Source: Sulfurospirillum diekertiae (GTDB lineage: Bacteria; Campylobacterota; Campylobacteria; Campylobacterales; Sulfurospirillaceae). Taken from it: a stretch of DNA of 64,000 nt. The stretch is taken from NCBI RefSeq assembly GCF_002309535.1, contig NZ_CP023275.1, forward strand, positions 2,480,001 through 2,544,000. Direction: 5' to 3'. Below are positions 7,976 to 16,471 of the stretch, in pieces. The position numbers were made by a program, and so were the translations under genes. The notes beneath the pieces were generated by a model. The model made no database searches, was not told the origin of the DNA, and was given only the letters and a program-made list of their open reading frames with translations. Numbering within the stretch: the stretch's first letter is position 1; each line of letters starts with the position of its first letter.

Positions 7976-9757
7976 ATGATCTGCCCAATTTGTGAACGAA
8001 GATGCCGTGTTGAAGAGAACAGTGTTGGTGCATGTGGACGTTATCAATGTCACAACAATACCATGCTCGAACGCTTCCCAAACTCGTATCTTGTGGTAGC
8101 TCCCATTTCGGCTGAGACGATGCCAGTGCTTCACTTTCATCCCCGTGCAAAGTTTTTGCAAATTAGTACCACTGGGTGTAATTTTGACTGTTTGGGGTGC
8201 ATTTCAACAGTGGTGGCTAAAGAGATGGATGTGCAAAGTCCTGCACTTAAAAAACTCTCTCCCATACAAATTGTCAACAAAGCATTGGAGCAAGAGTGCG
8301 ATGGTATCGCTTTTTTAATGAACGATCCCCTCGCCTCTTTTTATAGCTTTCTTGAAATCTGCACCTTAGCCAAAGAGTGTGGGCTGCTGACAGGCTGTTC
8401 CACCAATGGCTATTTCACACCCGAATCGCTTAATCTGCTCGCTCCGCATTTGGATTTTGTGAACATTGGGCTTAAAGGTTTGTGCAATGACATCTACAAA
8501 AGTTGTGGCGCAAACAGTTACAAACCTGTTTTACGTAACATTGAACTTTTTTACCGAAAAGGCGTTCATGTCGAAGTGGCGTGTATTCATAAAAAAGATA
8601 ATGATGATGAAGTTCTTGCTATTGCAGATACTATAGCAAAGATTTCGAAAGAGATTCCGCTTCAGATCATGCGGTTTATTCCTATTGATGATGCCAATAT
8701 TAACCTTGAGCCATCCATCTTAGCTTCGGAAATGCTTTACAAAAAACTCACATCACGCCTTGATTATGTCTACTTGTTTAACTCCCCAGGATCAGAGTGC
8801 CTGAACACCTACTGCCCAGAATGTGGTGCGCTCATTTTTGAGCGAGATTTTTACGGCCCAATGGGTTCAAAATTAAGAACAATCAGCCACAACTATCAGA
8901 ACAATACCTGTTCACACTGTCATCATAAACTTCCTATCGTAGGGAACCCTTGTCAAAAAGTCTTTGATGAAGATGGTTTTGAAGGCGGATACCCACTTAC
9001 TAGAGCACTCGAAATTGTCGAAGGAACACTCGCAACACTTGGTGTGACAGATCAAAAAGAAGTTACGACATGTTGGGAAGAACTTTTACGTGGGGATGGA
9101 CTAAAACGTTTACATGTAAACATTCAAAACTTTGAAGATTATGCCACTACCATTCATTATCTTGCCAAAATGACCCACACAGAGACTACCGCCAAAAAAC
9201 TTCTAGCCTATATGCGAGACAAAATTGCCATTATTGCGCAAGAACTTCCAAAGGTAATAACAAAGCCCCGTGTTTATTACGTCATGGGTAAACCTTTATT
9301 TGCACTTGAAGAGGAGCGACTTGAAAATCAATTGGTCGAGATGGCGGGTGGTATTAGTGTCAATAAAACGCTCAGTTTAAAAGGAAGACCCGGACGGAAA
9401 ATCTCTGTTGAAACACTCAATGAACTCAACCCAGACGTTATGTTTATCTCTTCTTTTTTAGATTGTCCGTTGGACGAGTTTTACACTTTTTGTGAAGAGC
9501 AAGGTATTGTTGGCAATGCTGTAAAGAGTAAACGCATCTATACACACCTAGCCCCTTGCTTTGATTTTGGGAGCCCCCGATGGATTTTAGGCTTGATGCA
9601 CATCGCCAATATGTTGCATCCTGAACTTTATCATTTTGATGTTTTACACGAAGCAAAGGTCTTTTATCAGGAGTTTTATGACACACCATTAAATATACCT
9701 TCTATCAATCGCTCCTTTGCAAAACCAAGTCAATACCACAAGATGCTTCATATTTAA
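7976..9757 (+). CDS. Radical SAM enzyme fused to a BtuF-like binding domain
   Basis: A 593-aa cytoplasmic protein (no signal peptide) with two unlike halves. Residues 1-80 resemble pyruvate-formate-lyase-activase/AmmeMemoRadiSam proteins: CPICERRC with a later GACG, then LHFHP and the [4Fe-4S] motif CxxxCxxC at C68, C72, C75 (CNFDCLGC). The radical SAM core runs to about 270, followed by a cysteine cluster (CPEC about 280-283, CSHC about 312-315) that may hold zinc or an auxiliary cluster. Residues about 430-580 (VYYVMG, AGG, LNELNPDVMFIS, a FGSPRWILGL block) resemble the two periplasmic binding proteins of this locus but lack their ECDxSFH segment. I infer that the C-terminal domain presents the imported ligand or metal chelate to the radical SAM centre. 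I know of no named family with this architecture. Confidence 0.82.
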   Translation: MICPICERRCRVEENSVGACGRYQCHNNTMLERFPNSYLVVAPISAETMPVLHFHPRAKFLQISTTGCNFDCLGCISTVVAKEMDVQSPALKKLSPIQIVNKALEQECDGIAFLMNDPLASFYSFLEICTLAKECGLLTGCSTNGYFTPESLNLLAPHLDFVNIGLKGLCNDIYKSCGANSYKPVLRNIELFYRKGVHVEVACIHKKDNDDEVLAIADTIAKISKEIPLQIMRFIPIDDANINLEPSILASEMLYKKLTSRLDYVYLFNSPGSECLNTYCPECGALIFERDFYGPMGSKLRTISHNYQNNTCSHCHHKLPIVGNPCQKVFDEDGFEGGYPLTRALEIVEGTLATLGVTDQKEVTTCWEELLRGDGLKRLHVNIQNFEDYATTIHYLAKMTHTETTAKKLLAYMRDKIAIIAQELPKVITKPRVYYVMGKPLFALEEERLENQLVEMAGGISVNKTLSLKGRPGRKISVETLNELNPDVMFISSFLDCPLDEFYTFCEEQGIVGNAVKSKRIYTHLAPCFDFGSPRWILGLMHIANMLHPELYHFDVLHEAKVFYQEFYDTPLNIPSINRSFAKPSQYHKMLHI

Positions 9758-9788
9758 GCAGTACCCTCTTGTACTTATGGTTAAATTT

Positions 9789-9812
9789 CGTTATAGTTAC
9801 AAGTATATAACG
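9789..9812. promoter_or_regulatory. ModE-like operator upstream of the methyltransferase
   Basis: CGTTATAG-N8-ATATAACG, 24 bp, only one mismatch between the two half-sites. It lies 16-39 bases before the ATG at 9828, so it would overlap the promoter or transcription start. This is the best match to the classical ModE box in the window. Confidence 0.7.
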
Positions 9813-9827
9813 TATAAAGGATGTTTT

Positions 9828-10502
9828 ATGGAACCAGCGTTTAATTTTTGGGACAACATGGCGAAGCGCTACCCACGCTTTAACGATATAACAATGAGTC
9901 AAGACGTCAATCATATTTTAAATTGGTGCCAAAATAAAAATGTTTCATTTGAGGGTGCTTCTATTTTAGATATTGGGGCAGGAACTGGAACCATTGCCAT
10001 TCCGTTGGCACAAAAAGGCGCACAGGTAACTGCTATGGATATTTCAGAAGGAATGTTGGCAGCACTCAATGAAGATGCAAAAGAACAAGGACTCAGTGCA
10101 AAAGTTTCTACGCACCAAAGTGATTGGGACTCATTTCCATTAAACCAAAAATACGACATTGTTATCGCTTCAATGACTCCTGCGATTAGTGACCTACAAA
10201 AAATTGAAAAAATGCTTGGAGCTACAAAAGGGATAGGTATCTATGTTGGTTGGGGAAAATACCGCATTAATAAACTCGTGGAAGCTCTCGTGAAAGCCCA
10301 TACAAAAGAAGAAGAGGATTGCGCATCAGGTGGCTGTATCAAAGCCAATCAATTTATTGAAATTTTAAAAGAGAAAAATATTCCTTTTGAGAGCGATTTT
10401 TTTGCAACATCTTGGGTCGATATGTACACTTTTGATGAGGCAAAAGAGTATTCTTATGATCAACTCAAACGTAAAGAGATAACCCTGATGAAGAGATTGT
10501 AG
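9828..10502 (+). CDS. Class I SAM-dependent methyltransferase (C-terminus apparently frameshifted)
   Basis: Predicted cytoplasmic methyltransferase. The ATG at 9828 follows AAAGG; an upstream extension to 9717 overlaps the radical SAM gene and is not used. Motif I is ILDIGAGTGTIAIPLAQ, with an acidic residue at the end of strand 2 (VTAMDIS) and the strand-4 segment YDIVIASM. The frame stops after 224 aa at 10502, but the neighbouring frame then continues with a plausible methyltransferase tail (see next entry), so the protein is probably shortened by a 2-base insertion near 10476. The substrate is unknown; the adjacent ModE box places it in the same regulon as the uptake locus. Confidence 0.8.
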   Translation: MEPAFNFWDNMAKRYPRFNDITMSQDVNHILNWCQNKNVSFEGASILDIGAGTGTIAIPLAQKGAQVTAMDISEGMLAALNEDAKEQGLSAKVSTHQSDWDSFPLNQKYDIVIASMTPAISDLQKIEKMLGATKGIGIYVGWGKYRINKLVEALVKAHTKEEEDCASGGCIKANQFIEILKEKNIPFESDFFATSWVDMYTFDEAKEYSYDQLKRKEITLMKRL

Positions 10503-10591
10503 AATCTATTTTAGTCTCGTTTCTTAAGGACGATAAAGTCCATGTAAAAACGGAAGCAGAAAAAGGGATGGTTTTGTGGAACGTCGCTTAA
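10480..10591 (+). pseudogene. Out-of-frame C-terminal tail of the methyltransferase
   Basis: In the frame two bases off, the sequence reads on from KRK as DNPDEEIVESILVSFL, then KDDKVHVKTEAEKGMVLWNV and a stop at 10589-10591, exactly at the start of the terminator. This resembles the normal end of small methyltransferases. Removing one GA from the AGAGA run at 10475-10479 would join the two frames into a protein of about 253 aa. Confidence 0.65.
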
Positions 10592-10618
10592 GAAGATACC
10601 CTTAATCGGGTATCTTCT
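10591..10618. terminator. Bidirectional intrinsic terminator
   Basis: An 11-bp perfect stem AGAAGATACCC/GGGTATCTTCT with loop TTAATC, followed by a T-run on the plus strand. It separates the rightward methyltransferase from the leftward mop gene. Confidence 0.85.
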
Positions 10619-10625
10619 TTTTTAT

Positions 10626-10835
10626 TTATTCTTTAATCAATAAAACGTTAACGGCTTTAACAATGACTTTGACTTTATCACCCTCTTTGAGTCCCATCTC
10701 TTCGATGGATTCCATGGTCATAACGGAGCTCATTTTGTTAGCAATAATATCACCAACATCAACCTGACACATCACTTCGCCTTTTTTGATCTTCTTAACT
10801 GTTGCTATAATTTCATTGCGTGCGCCGTATTTCAT
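10626..10835 (-). CDS. mop: Single-domain molybdenum-pterin/molybdate-binding (Mop/TOBE) protein
   Basis: A 69-aa protein consisting of one Mop domain, as in clostridial molbindins: RNEIIATVKKIKKGEVMCQVDV, then MTMESIEEMGLKEGDKVKVIVKAVNVLLIK. Such proteins oligomerise and store molybdate or tungstate in the cytoplasm. The ATG at 10835 is preceded by AAGGAG at seven bases; an ATG six bases earlier is too close to the site. It lies between the ModE-linked locus and the sulfate transporter; no ModE box was found in front of it. Confidence 0.85.
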   Translation of the reverse strand: MKYGARNEIIATVKKIKKGEVMCQVDVGDIIANKMSSVMTMESIEEMGLKEGDKVKVIVKAVNVLLIKE

Positions 10836-10921
10836 TGTCATACTCCTTGGTTTAAATAGAACAAAATGCTACTCCAAAGCCTTATAACCTGTCAATTCCA
10901 AACGCTTTACATGTAAAGATT

Positions 10922-12001
10922 TTAAATGACATAATCATTCCATAAAGCCTCATTCGTATAGATGCGTGCACTCTCAAAATGGACAAACAAAGCGCCACTT
11001 TCATACGCTTTAATTGCTTGCCATTCGGTTTTTGAAATCTCAGCTTCCACCTTTTGGCGCTCATGCAGTGTTTCAAGCTCGACTCTCACACGAGGACCTA
11101 CCAATCTCCAGCCAATCAGCTTCGCCTCGATGCCACCACCAATGGCATTATCAATACTAATATGAATTTCATGCGGACGAACAAAAAGCGATGCTTCTTT
11201 GGAGCTCCCAAGATCGGGCGTATTTAGCTCGGTGTTTTCAAGGTGCAGTGAGCCTTGCTCCACACGGGCGTGAAACAGATTGACATTACCCAAGAAGCCA
11301 TAGACAAACGGATTAGCAGGTCGGTCATACACCTCTTCGGGCGTGCCGATTTGCTCGATTTTGCCTTGATTCATCACAACGATTTTATCGGAAACTTCAA
11401 GTGCCTCTTCTTGGTCGTGGGTCACAAAGACACTGGTAATGTGAATTTCATCGTGTAGATTACGAAGCCACTGGCGCAGTTCTTGGCGCACTTTAGCATC
11501 CAGAGCTCCAAAAGGTTCATCGAGCAACAATACCTTAGGCTCCACGGCAAGCGCACGTGCAAGCGCAACACGTTGGCGTTGCCCACCTGAGAGTTGTGAG
11601 GGATAGCGATTAGCAATCCAATCCAGCTGAATGAGTTTCAGCAGTTTATGGACCCGCTCTGTAATCTCCTCTTCACTCGGACGTGTTGCTTTGGGACGCA
11701 CACGAAGTCCAAAGGCAACATTTTCAAACACACTCATGTGACGAAAAAGCGCGTAGTGCTGAAATACAAACCCCACTCCCCGATCACGCACATGCGTTGC
11801 GGTCGTATCTTCTCCATTAAAATAAATCGTTCCACTATCCGCCTCTTCTAGTCCTGCAATGATGCGAAGCAGGGTCGTTTTCCCTGAGCCTGAAGGGCCA
11901 AGAAGCGCTACAAGTTCACCATCGGGAATGGTCAAATTGATGTTATCGAGGGCTGTAAAAGTATCAAAACGTTTATTAATATTTGAAATCTGAATACTCA
12001 T
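10922..12001 (-). CDS. cysA: Sulfate/thiosulfate ABC transporter ATP-binding protein
   Basis: ATPase of the sulfate importer, 359 aa. Walker [15 protein letters not shown]-loop [22 protein letters not shown], signature [15 protein letters not shown] and Walker [12 protein letters not shown] are intact, and a C-terminal TOBE-like regulatory region follows from about residue 235. The segment [20 protein letters not shown] is typical of CysA. It is the last gene of the leftward sulfate operon, 9 bases after cysW. Confidence 0.93.
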   Translation of the reverse strand: MSIQISNINKRFDTFTALDNINLTIPDGELVALLGPSGSGKTTLLRIIAGLEEADSGTIYFNGEDTTATHVRDRGVGFVFQHYALFRHMSVFENVAFGLRVRPKATRPSEEEITERVHKLLKLIQLDWIANRYPSQLSGGQRQRVALARALAVEPKVLLLDEPFGALDAKVRQELRQWLRNLHDEIHITSVFVTHDQEEALEVSDKIVVMNQGKIEQIGTPEEVYDRPANPFVYGFLGNVNLFHARVEQGSLHLENTELNTPDLGSSKEASLFVRPHEIHISIDNAIGGGIEAKLIGWRLVGPRVRVELETLHERQKVEAEISKTEWQAIKAYESGALFVHFESARIYTNEALWNDYVI

Positions 12002-12010
12002 TCTTTATCC

Positions 12011-12847
12011 TTAATGCGCGAGTGAGCGTTTTTTACCGATGCGCCACTCAATGAAACTTTTTAGCACCAACGTTACCAGTGCTAAAAGGGTTAAAAGTGA
12101 AGCAACCGCAAAGGCCGCGGTGAAAAGGTACTCGCCGTATAAAATCTCTACATGTAAAGGCATGGTGGTCGTCAACCCTCTGATGTGACCTGAAACAACC
12201 GCAACCGCACCAAACTCACCCATCGCTCTGGCGTTACTTAAAATCACACCATACAACAGTCCCCATTTGATGTTGGGAAGCGTCACTTTCCAAAATGTTT
12301 GCCAGCCTGAGGCACCGAGTGTTAAGGCCGACTCTTCTTCATCTTTGCCTTGTTCTTGCATGAGAGGAATGATCTCACGTGCCACAAAGGGCGAAGTGAT
12401 AAACAAGGTTGCGAGGATAATGCCTGGTGTGGCAAACACAATACGTATATCATGCTCACTCAGCCACGCGCCAAACCAACCTTGACTTCCAAATAAAAGC
12501 ACAAAAATGAGACCTGCAATCACAGGAGAAACCGCAAAAGGAAGATCGATCAGGGTAATTAAAAACCCTTTACCTCGAAATTCAAACTTAGCGATCAACC
12601 AAGCAGTGGCAACACCAAAAATAGTATTGAGCGGAACGGTAATGAGCACTACTAAAAGTGTCAATTTAATTGCTGCAATGGCGTCTGGCTCACTGATGGA
12701 TTCCCAGTAAACTTTCCATCCTTTTGCTAAAGCTTCACTAAAAACTACGCCTAATGGAAGTGCTAAAAAAATGGCTAGGAAAAGAAGTGTAATGCCCAGT
12801 AAAAGTGGTTTCAACCACCTCGGTTCTAAACGATGTTCTGTTTGCAT
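12011..12847 (-). CDS. cysW: Sulfate ABC transporter permease CysW
   Basis: Inner-membrane permease, 278 aa, about six membrane helices. The EAA loop [31 protein letters not shown] and the segment [19 protein letters not shown], which is diagnostic for the CysW/CysT sulfate family, are both clear. Nine bases separate it from cysT upstream and cysA downstream. Confidence 0.93.
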   Translation of the reverse strand: MQTEHRLEPRWLKPLLLGITLLFLAIFLALPLGVVFSEALAKGWKVYWESISEPDAIAAIKLTLLVVLITVPLNTIFGVATAWLIAKFEFRGKGFLITLIDLPFAVSPVIAGLIFVLLFGSQGWFGAWLSEHDIRIVFATPGIILATLFITSPFVAREIIPLMQEQGKDEEESALTLGASGWQTFWKVTLPNIKWGLLYGVILSNARAMGEFGAVAVVSGHIRGLTTTMPLHVEILYGEYLFTAAFAVASLLTLLALVTLVLKSFIEWRIGKKRSLAH

Positions 12848-12856
12848 CTTCTCTTC

Positions 12857-13687
12857 CTATAAACTTTTTTCGCGACTGTAAATCTGAATAGCATTAATCA
12901 AAAACAAAATGACGAACGTTGCAAGTAACATCACGGTTCCAACCGCTGTTGCGCCCACATAATCATATTGTGAAAGTTTTGTCACGATGATGAGCGGCAC
13001 GATTTCACTCACAAAGGGCATATTGCTTGAGATAAAAATAATCGAGCCATACTCGCCTAGCGCTCTTGCAAACGAGAGCGCAAAACCTGTTAAAAGGGCT
13101 GGCATTAAAGAGGGTAAAATGACCTTTATAAACGTTTGTAGCCATGATGCCCCCAAACTTGTAGCCGCTTCTTCAAACTCTTTTTCAAACTCCTCAATCA
13201 CAGGCTGAACGGTACGCACCACAAAAGGAAGCCCGATGAAGATGAGTGCGACCACAACACCTGCCCTAGAATAGGCGATCACGATGCCTAAGGGATCTAA
13301 AAGTCTACCGATCCAACCACTTTGTGCAAAAATAGCTGCCAGCGCGATACCTGCGACCGCTGTTGGAAGTGCGAAAGGTAAATCTACCAGTGCATCAACA
13401 ATTTTTTTGCCAAAAAAGTTATACCGAGACAGAGTCCACGCAACGATCAGTCCAAAAAAGAGGTTGACAACCGCTGCAATCAAGCTCGCTCCAAAACTCA
13501 GTTTAAACGAAGCCAATACTCTAGGGTCTATAATGACCGCACTAAATTCGCTCCATGAAAGTTTGGTCGTATAAAGCAGTAACCCTCCCAGTGGAATGAG
13601 CACTAGGAGGGTTACGTAAGTCAGGCTAAAGCCAAGCGTTAAGCCAAACCCTGGCAAAACACTGGGCTTTCTAAAGCGCCATTTCAT
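12857..13687 (-). CDS. cysT: Sulfate ABC transporter permease CysT
   Basis: Partner permease of CysW, 276 aa. It has the EAA loop [30 protein letters not shown], then [23 protein letters not shown], the standard CysT signature. It overlaps the sulfate-binding protein gene by 4 bases. Confidence 0.93.
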   Translation of the reverse strand: MKWRFRKPSVLPGFGLTLGFSLTYVTLLVLIPLGGLLLYTTKLSWSEFSAVIIDPRVLASFKLSFGASLIAAVVNLFFGLIVAWTLSRYNFFGKKIVDALVDLPFALPTAVAGIALAAIFAQSGWIGRLLDPLGIVIAYSRAGVVVALIFIGLPFVVRTVQPVIEEFEKEFEEAATSLGASWLQTFIKVILPSLMPALLTGFALSFARALGEYGSIIFISSNMPFVSEIVPLIIVTKLSQYDYVGATAVGTVMLLATFVILFLINAIQIYSREKSL

Positions 13688-14703
13688 CGCTTAATTGAAG
13701 CGAAGATTTTGTCAAACTCGCCACCGTCCGCAAAGTGTTTCTTTTGAGCTTCCCCCCATCCGTTAAAGAGTGCATCAATCGTAAAAAGTTTAAGTTTTGG
13801 GAATGTTGATTCACTCTCTTTAATAATTTCAGGATCGGTTGGACGGTAGTAATTTTTCGCTGCAATTCTCTGCCCTTCTTTAGAGTAGAGGTACTCTAAG
13901 TAGGCGGTTGCTACCTCTTTCGTTCCTTTTTTCTCGGCATTTTTATCAACAACACTGACACTTGGTTCGGCTAGGATACTAATACTGGGAACGACGATGT
14001 CAAATTTATCGGGACCTAATTCTTTAATCGACAAGATCGCTTCATTTTCCCAAGCAATTAAGACATCGCCCAAACCTCTTTGAACGAAGGTATTGGTAGC
14101 ACCACGTGCGCCTGAGTCAAGGACGGGGACGTTGGCGTAAATTTTAGAGACAAACTCTCTGGCTTTCTCTTCACTGCCGTATTTTTCAAGTCCATAACCC
14201 CATGCGGCTAAATGGTTCCAACGTGCTCCACCTGAAGTTTTAGGATTGGGCGTTATAACTTTAACATCGGGCTTTGCTAAATCATCCCAGTCATGAATTC
14301 CTTTAGGATTGCCTTTTCGTACTAAGAAGACAATGGTAGAGGTATAAGGGGCACTGTTATGGGTAAATCGTTTTTGCCAATTAGGATCAATCGCATGCGC
14401 TTTTTCAGCGATGGCATCGACATCGTACGCAAGAGCTAAGGTAACAACATCTGCATCCAAACCATCGATAACACTTCTGGCTTGCGCACCTGAACCACCA
14501 TGTGACTGACGTACGGTTACGTTGTCACCTTTAATCTCTTTCCAATGTTTAGCAAAGGCTTGGTTATACTCTTTGTAAAACTCTCTGGTTGGGTCGTACG
14601 AGACGTTAAGCAAGGAGATATCTGCGGCGTGAATGGAAGGCACGATAAGTGCCAAAACTGCGACGGCTAATGAAAAAAGACGTTGTGTGTATAAGAATTT
14701 CAT
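13684..14703 (-). CDS. sbp: Periplasmic sulfate-binding protein
   Basis: High-affinity sulfate (or thiosulfate) receptor of the CysTWA importer. The start at 14703 gives a Sec signal peptide ending IHA and the mature start [17 protein letters not shown]; a longer frame from 14772 has no signal and reads through the leader region. [28 protein letters not shown] and [11 protein letters not shown] are hallmark Sbp/CysP segments. The ribosome-binding site is weak, so initiation may depend on upstream structure. The operon promoter and a Cys-rich leader peptide lie 150-280 bases upstream. Confidence 0.93.
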   Translation of the reverse strand: MKFLYTQRLFSLAVAVLALIVPSIHAADISLLNVSYDPTREFYKEYNQAFAKHWKEIKGDNVTVRQSHGGSGAQARSVIDGLDADVVTLALAYDVDAIAEKAHAIDPNWQKRFTHNSAPYTSTIVFLVRKGNPKGIHDWDDLAKPDVKVITPNPKTSGGARWNHLAAWGYGLEKYGSEEKAREFVSKIYANVPVLDSGARGATNTFVQRGLGDVLIAWENEAILSIKELGPDKFDIVVPSISILAEPSVSVVDKNAEKKGTKEVATAYLEYLYSKEGQRIAAKNYYRPTDPEIIKESESTFPKLKLFTIDALFNGWGEAQKKHFADGGEFDKIFASIKR

Positions 14704-14856
14704 GTTTTTTCTTTCTGATTTTTTTCTGGAGTTCTCAAAGAACTCTTGTGATGACTCCTGAGTCAAGCTCAAAAGCTCTGCTAAACGCTACTTGCATCTT
14801 ACGCAAAGAAATTTTGCACAACTAAATGCATTTCTTTTTACATGTAAGACGTTTTT
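14704..14856 (-). promoter_or_regulatory. Structured leader between the Cys peptide and sbp
   Basis: On the minus strand the region holds GACTC-AG-GAGTC and AGAGTTCT-TTG-AGAACTC stem-loops close to the sbp start, plus one TTACATGTAA palindrome just after the peptide stop. A clear terminator with a long T-run is not obvious, so control may be on translation of sbp, whose ribosome-binding site is weak and lies next to the second hairpin. Confidence 0.45.
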
Positions 14857-14922
14857 TTAGCAACACATCAGACAAAAAACATGAGTACTCTTTCCATGAA
14901 TAATGGCTTTACTAGACTTCAT
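14857..14922 (-). CDS. 21-aa leader peptide ending in CLMCC, upstream of the sulfate operon
   Basis: A short open frame with an unusually strong ribosome-binding site (AAGGAGGTGAACC then ATG at 14922). It begins MKSSKAIIHG and ends VFCLMCC before TAA; three of its last five residues are cysteine. It sits about 25 bases after a near-consensus promoter and 153 bases before sbp, on the same strand. The arrangement is what is expected of a cysteine-sensing attenuator: ribosomes stalling on the Cys codons when cysteine is scarce would change folding of the downstream leader and let the sulfate genes be expressed. The function is inferred; the reading frame, the Shine-Dalgarno and the Cys cluster are seen directly. 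Confidence 0.72.
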   Translation of the reverse strand: MKSSKAIIHGKSTHVFCLMCC

Positions 14923-14951
14923 GGTTCACCTCCTTGTTTTGAATTGACGAA

Positions 14952-14980
14952 ATAATAGCAGATTCTTTTTTTATTGTCAA
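14952..14980 (-). promoter_or_regulatory. Sigma-70 promoter of the sulfate operon
   Basis: On the minus strand TTGACA (14975-14980) and TATTAT (14952-14957) are separated by 17 bases. Transcription would begin about 20 bases before the leader peptide ATG. Confidence 0.75.
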
Positions 14981-15075
14981 GAATACCAAGCGATTTACTA
15001 ATATATAAACATGCCCGCTTCTCTTTTGAAGGAGTTATGTTATAATTTCACCAAATTCCACAAAAGGTTTTGGGG

Positions 15076-15465
15076 ATGGGTTACACTATTTTGGCAATTT
15101 TTTCAGGCGCAGGTTTTGGCGCGCTTTTACGCTACTTTTTAGGAACAAAACTAAACAGTATCTATCCGTCCATTCCTCTTGGAACGTTAAGTGCCAATCT
15201 CATTGGTGGTTATCTCATCGGATTGTTCATTGCTTTCTTTGCTACCAATACAGCCCTTTCTCCAGAATGGCGACTTTTTATTATTACCGGTTTTTTAGGA
15301 GGGCTCACGACATTTAGTACCTTTAGCGCAGAGATTGTTGCCCTCATTCAAGAAGGACGCTTGAGCCTTAGCATCATGGCAGCTCTTTTACATGTAATGG
15401 GATCTATTATAATGACACTACTCGGAATTGCCAGTTATACCCTACTTCAAAAAGGAAGCTTATGA
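15076..15465 (+). CDS. crcB: Fluoride channel protein CrcB
   Basis: Small four-helix membrane protein (129 aa from ATG 15076; a TTG at 15070 is also in frame) that exports fluoride as a dimer. The family motifs [24 protein letters not shown] and the TFSTFSAE segment that lines the pore are present. No fluoride riboswitch was recognisable upstream. It overlaps the next gene by 4 bases. Confidence 0.93.
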   Translation: MGYTILAIFSGAGFGALLRYFLGTKLNSIYPSIPLGTLSANLIGGYLIGLFIAFFATNTALSPEWRLFIITGFLGGLTTFSTFSAEIVALIQEGRLSLSIMAALLHVMGSIIMTLLGIASYTLLQKGSL

Positions 15466-15773
15466 AAGGTTTTCAACTTATTTTTTCAACATTGCAAAGC
15501 CGAAAACACCCCAATGGTGAACACATCAGCCAATGGCTTGTTAATATGTCTGAAAAAATTGGCATCAAAGGTGTCACCATTTTAAATGCATCTCAAGGGA
15601 TCGGTCGCGATGGGAAACTCCACTCATCTACTTTCTTTGAGCTTGCCGATGAGCCACTTGAGATTATTATGAATGTGAGTGAAGCGGAATCTGAAGAACT
15701 TTTTACTCTTTTAAACGAAGAAAAATTAGGACTTTTTTACACCAAGATTGCCACTGAGTATGGAACGGTTTAA
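15462..15773 (+). CDS. DUF190 family protein
   Basis: A 103-aa soluble protein resembling DUF190 proteins (PII-like fold), which are often encoded directly after crcB. The conserved block [18 protein letters not shown]...[17 protein letters not shown] is intact. It is translationally coupled to crcB; a role in fluoride tolerance is suggested only by this neighbourhood. Confidence 0.85.
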   Translation: MKGFQLIFSTLQSRKHPNGEHISQWLVNMSEKIGIKGVTILNASQGIGRDGKLHSSTFFELADEPLEIIMNVSEAESEELFTLLNEEKLGLFYTKIATEYGTV

Positions 15774-15874
15774 TATTTAGCACTTATCCATCATCATTAC
15801 TGACGAAAAAATACTTTTTATTTACTTTCTGACGTTATACTTTAAAACTTAAATTATCACAAAAAGGAACTATA

Positions 15875-16327
15875 ATGTGTATAGAAAACAAGCTTGCAAC
15901 TTTGTTAGATGAAAACTGGGGCAAGCTTCTTTTGCGCGTTAGCCTTGGAGCATTAATGTTCTTTCATGGCTTTAAAAAATATTCGGTAGGTATTGCAGGC
16001 ATCAAAGGATTAATCATCGAAGCAGGATTCCCTGCGGTTTTGGCGTATGGCGTTTATATGGGTGAAATCATTGTACCATGCTTACTTATTCTAGGTTTGT
16101 TGACGCGTGTCAGTGCTTTAATTTTTAGCGTCACGATGGCATTTGCAATCTATCTTGTCCATGCTCAAGCTATGTTTGACGTAGATGCACAAACAGGTGG
16201 ATTGGTCATTGAATTGCCACTGCTCTATCTTTTAGGCGCACTTTCTCTCTCATTTCTAGGTGCAGGTAAATATAGCTTAGACGCTAAAATGGCGCAATGC
16301 AAATGTTCCACTAAGGGTTCTTGCTAG
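15875..16327 (+). CDS. DoxX family membrane protein
   Basis: A 150-aa protein with four membrane helices and the DoxX features LLLRVSLGALMFFHGFKKYS and GVYMGEIIVPCLLILGLLTR. DoxX-type proteins are linked to quinone or thiosulfate metabolism and oxidative stress, but the exact role varies. The C-terminus has a cysteine group (CKCSTKGSC) that could bind metal. A strong AAAGGAAC site precedes ATG, and a terminator follows. Confidence 0.85.
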   Translation: MCIENKLATLLDENWGKLLLRVSLGALMFFHGFKKYSVGIAGIKGLIIEAGFPAVLAYGVYMGEIIVPCLLILGLLTRVSALIFSVTMAFAIYLVHAQAMFDVDAQTGGLVIELPLLYLLGALSLSFLGAGKYSLDAKMAQCKCSTKGSC

Positions 16328-16333
16328 AAGATA

Positions 16334-16360
16334 CAAGCCCCATTTCTAGGGCTTGCTCTT
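16334..16360 (+). terminator. Intrinsic terminator after the DoxX gene
   Basis: CAAGCCC and GGGCTTG form a 7-bp stem with an 8-base loop followed by CTCTTT. A TTTACATGTAAA palindrome follows immediately. Confidence 0.7.
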
Positions 16361-16388
16361 TACATGTAAAGCACTTACTCTGCCTCGC

Positions 16389-16470
16389 AAGAGGCAAGCT
16401 TTTCAGATAAACTTCGTTTTGTGCGAAGTCACAACGTAGGCTCTTGAGCTTTGCCCAAGAGTCGTATCAA
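16389..16470. repeat. Intergenic hairpin repeat, copy C
   Basis: Contains ACTTCG..CGAAGT, then AACGTAG and a hairpin CTCTTG-AGCTTTGC-CAAGAG followed by TCGTATCAAAT. Loop and trailing sequence match the copies at 21145-21226 and 32340-32445, but the stem bases differ while pairing is kept. Confidence 0.5.
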
Positions 16471-16471
16471 A

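Noticed and set aside
9717-9827. Extended start of the methyltransferase at 9717
   Set aside because: It overlaps the end of the radical SAM gene and runs through the ModE box; ATG 9828 has a proper ribosome-binding site.
10922-14703. Reading the ABC operon as a molybdate transporter because of the adjacent Mop and ModE genes
   Set aside because: The binding protein and both permeases carry sulfate-family hallmarks ([25 protein letters not shown]); the neighbourhood alone is not enough.
14704-14772. N-terminal extension of the sulfate-binding protein starting MSLTQESS
   Set aside because: It translates the hairpin-rich leader, uses a TTG start and hides the clear Sec signal peptide that begins at 14703.
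14950-15075. Fluoride riboswitch in front of crcB
   Set aside because: The expected GGNGAUGG..AACCGC..CUGAUG pattern was not found; only promoter-like sequence is there.
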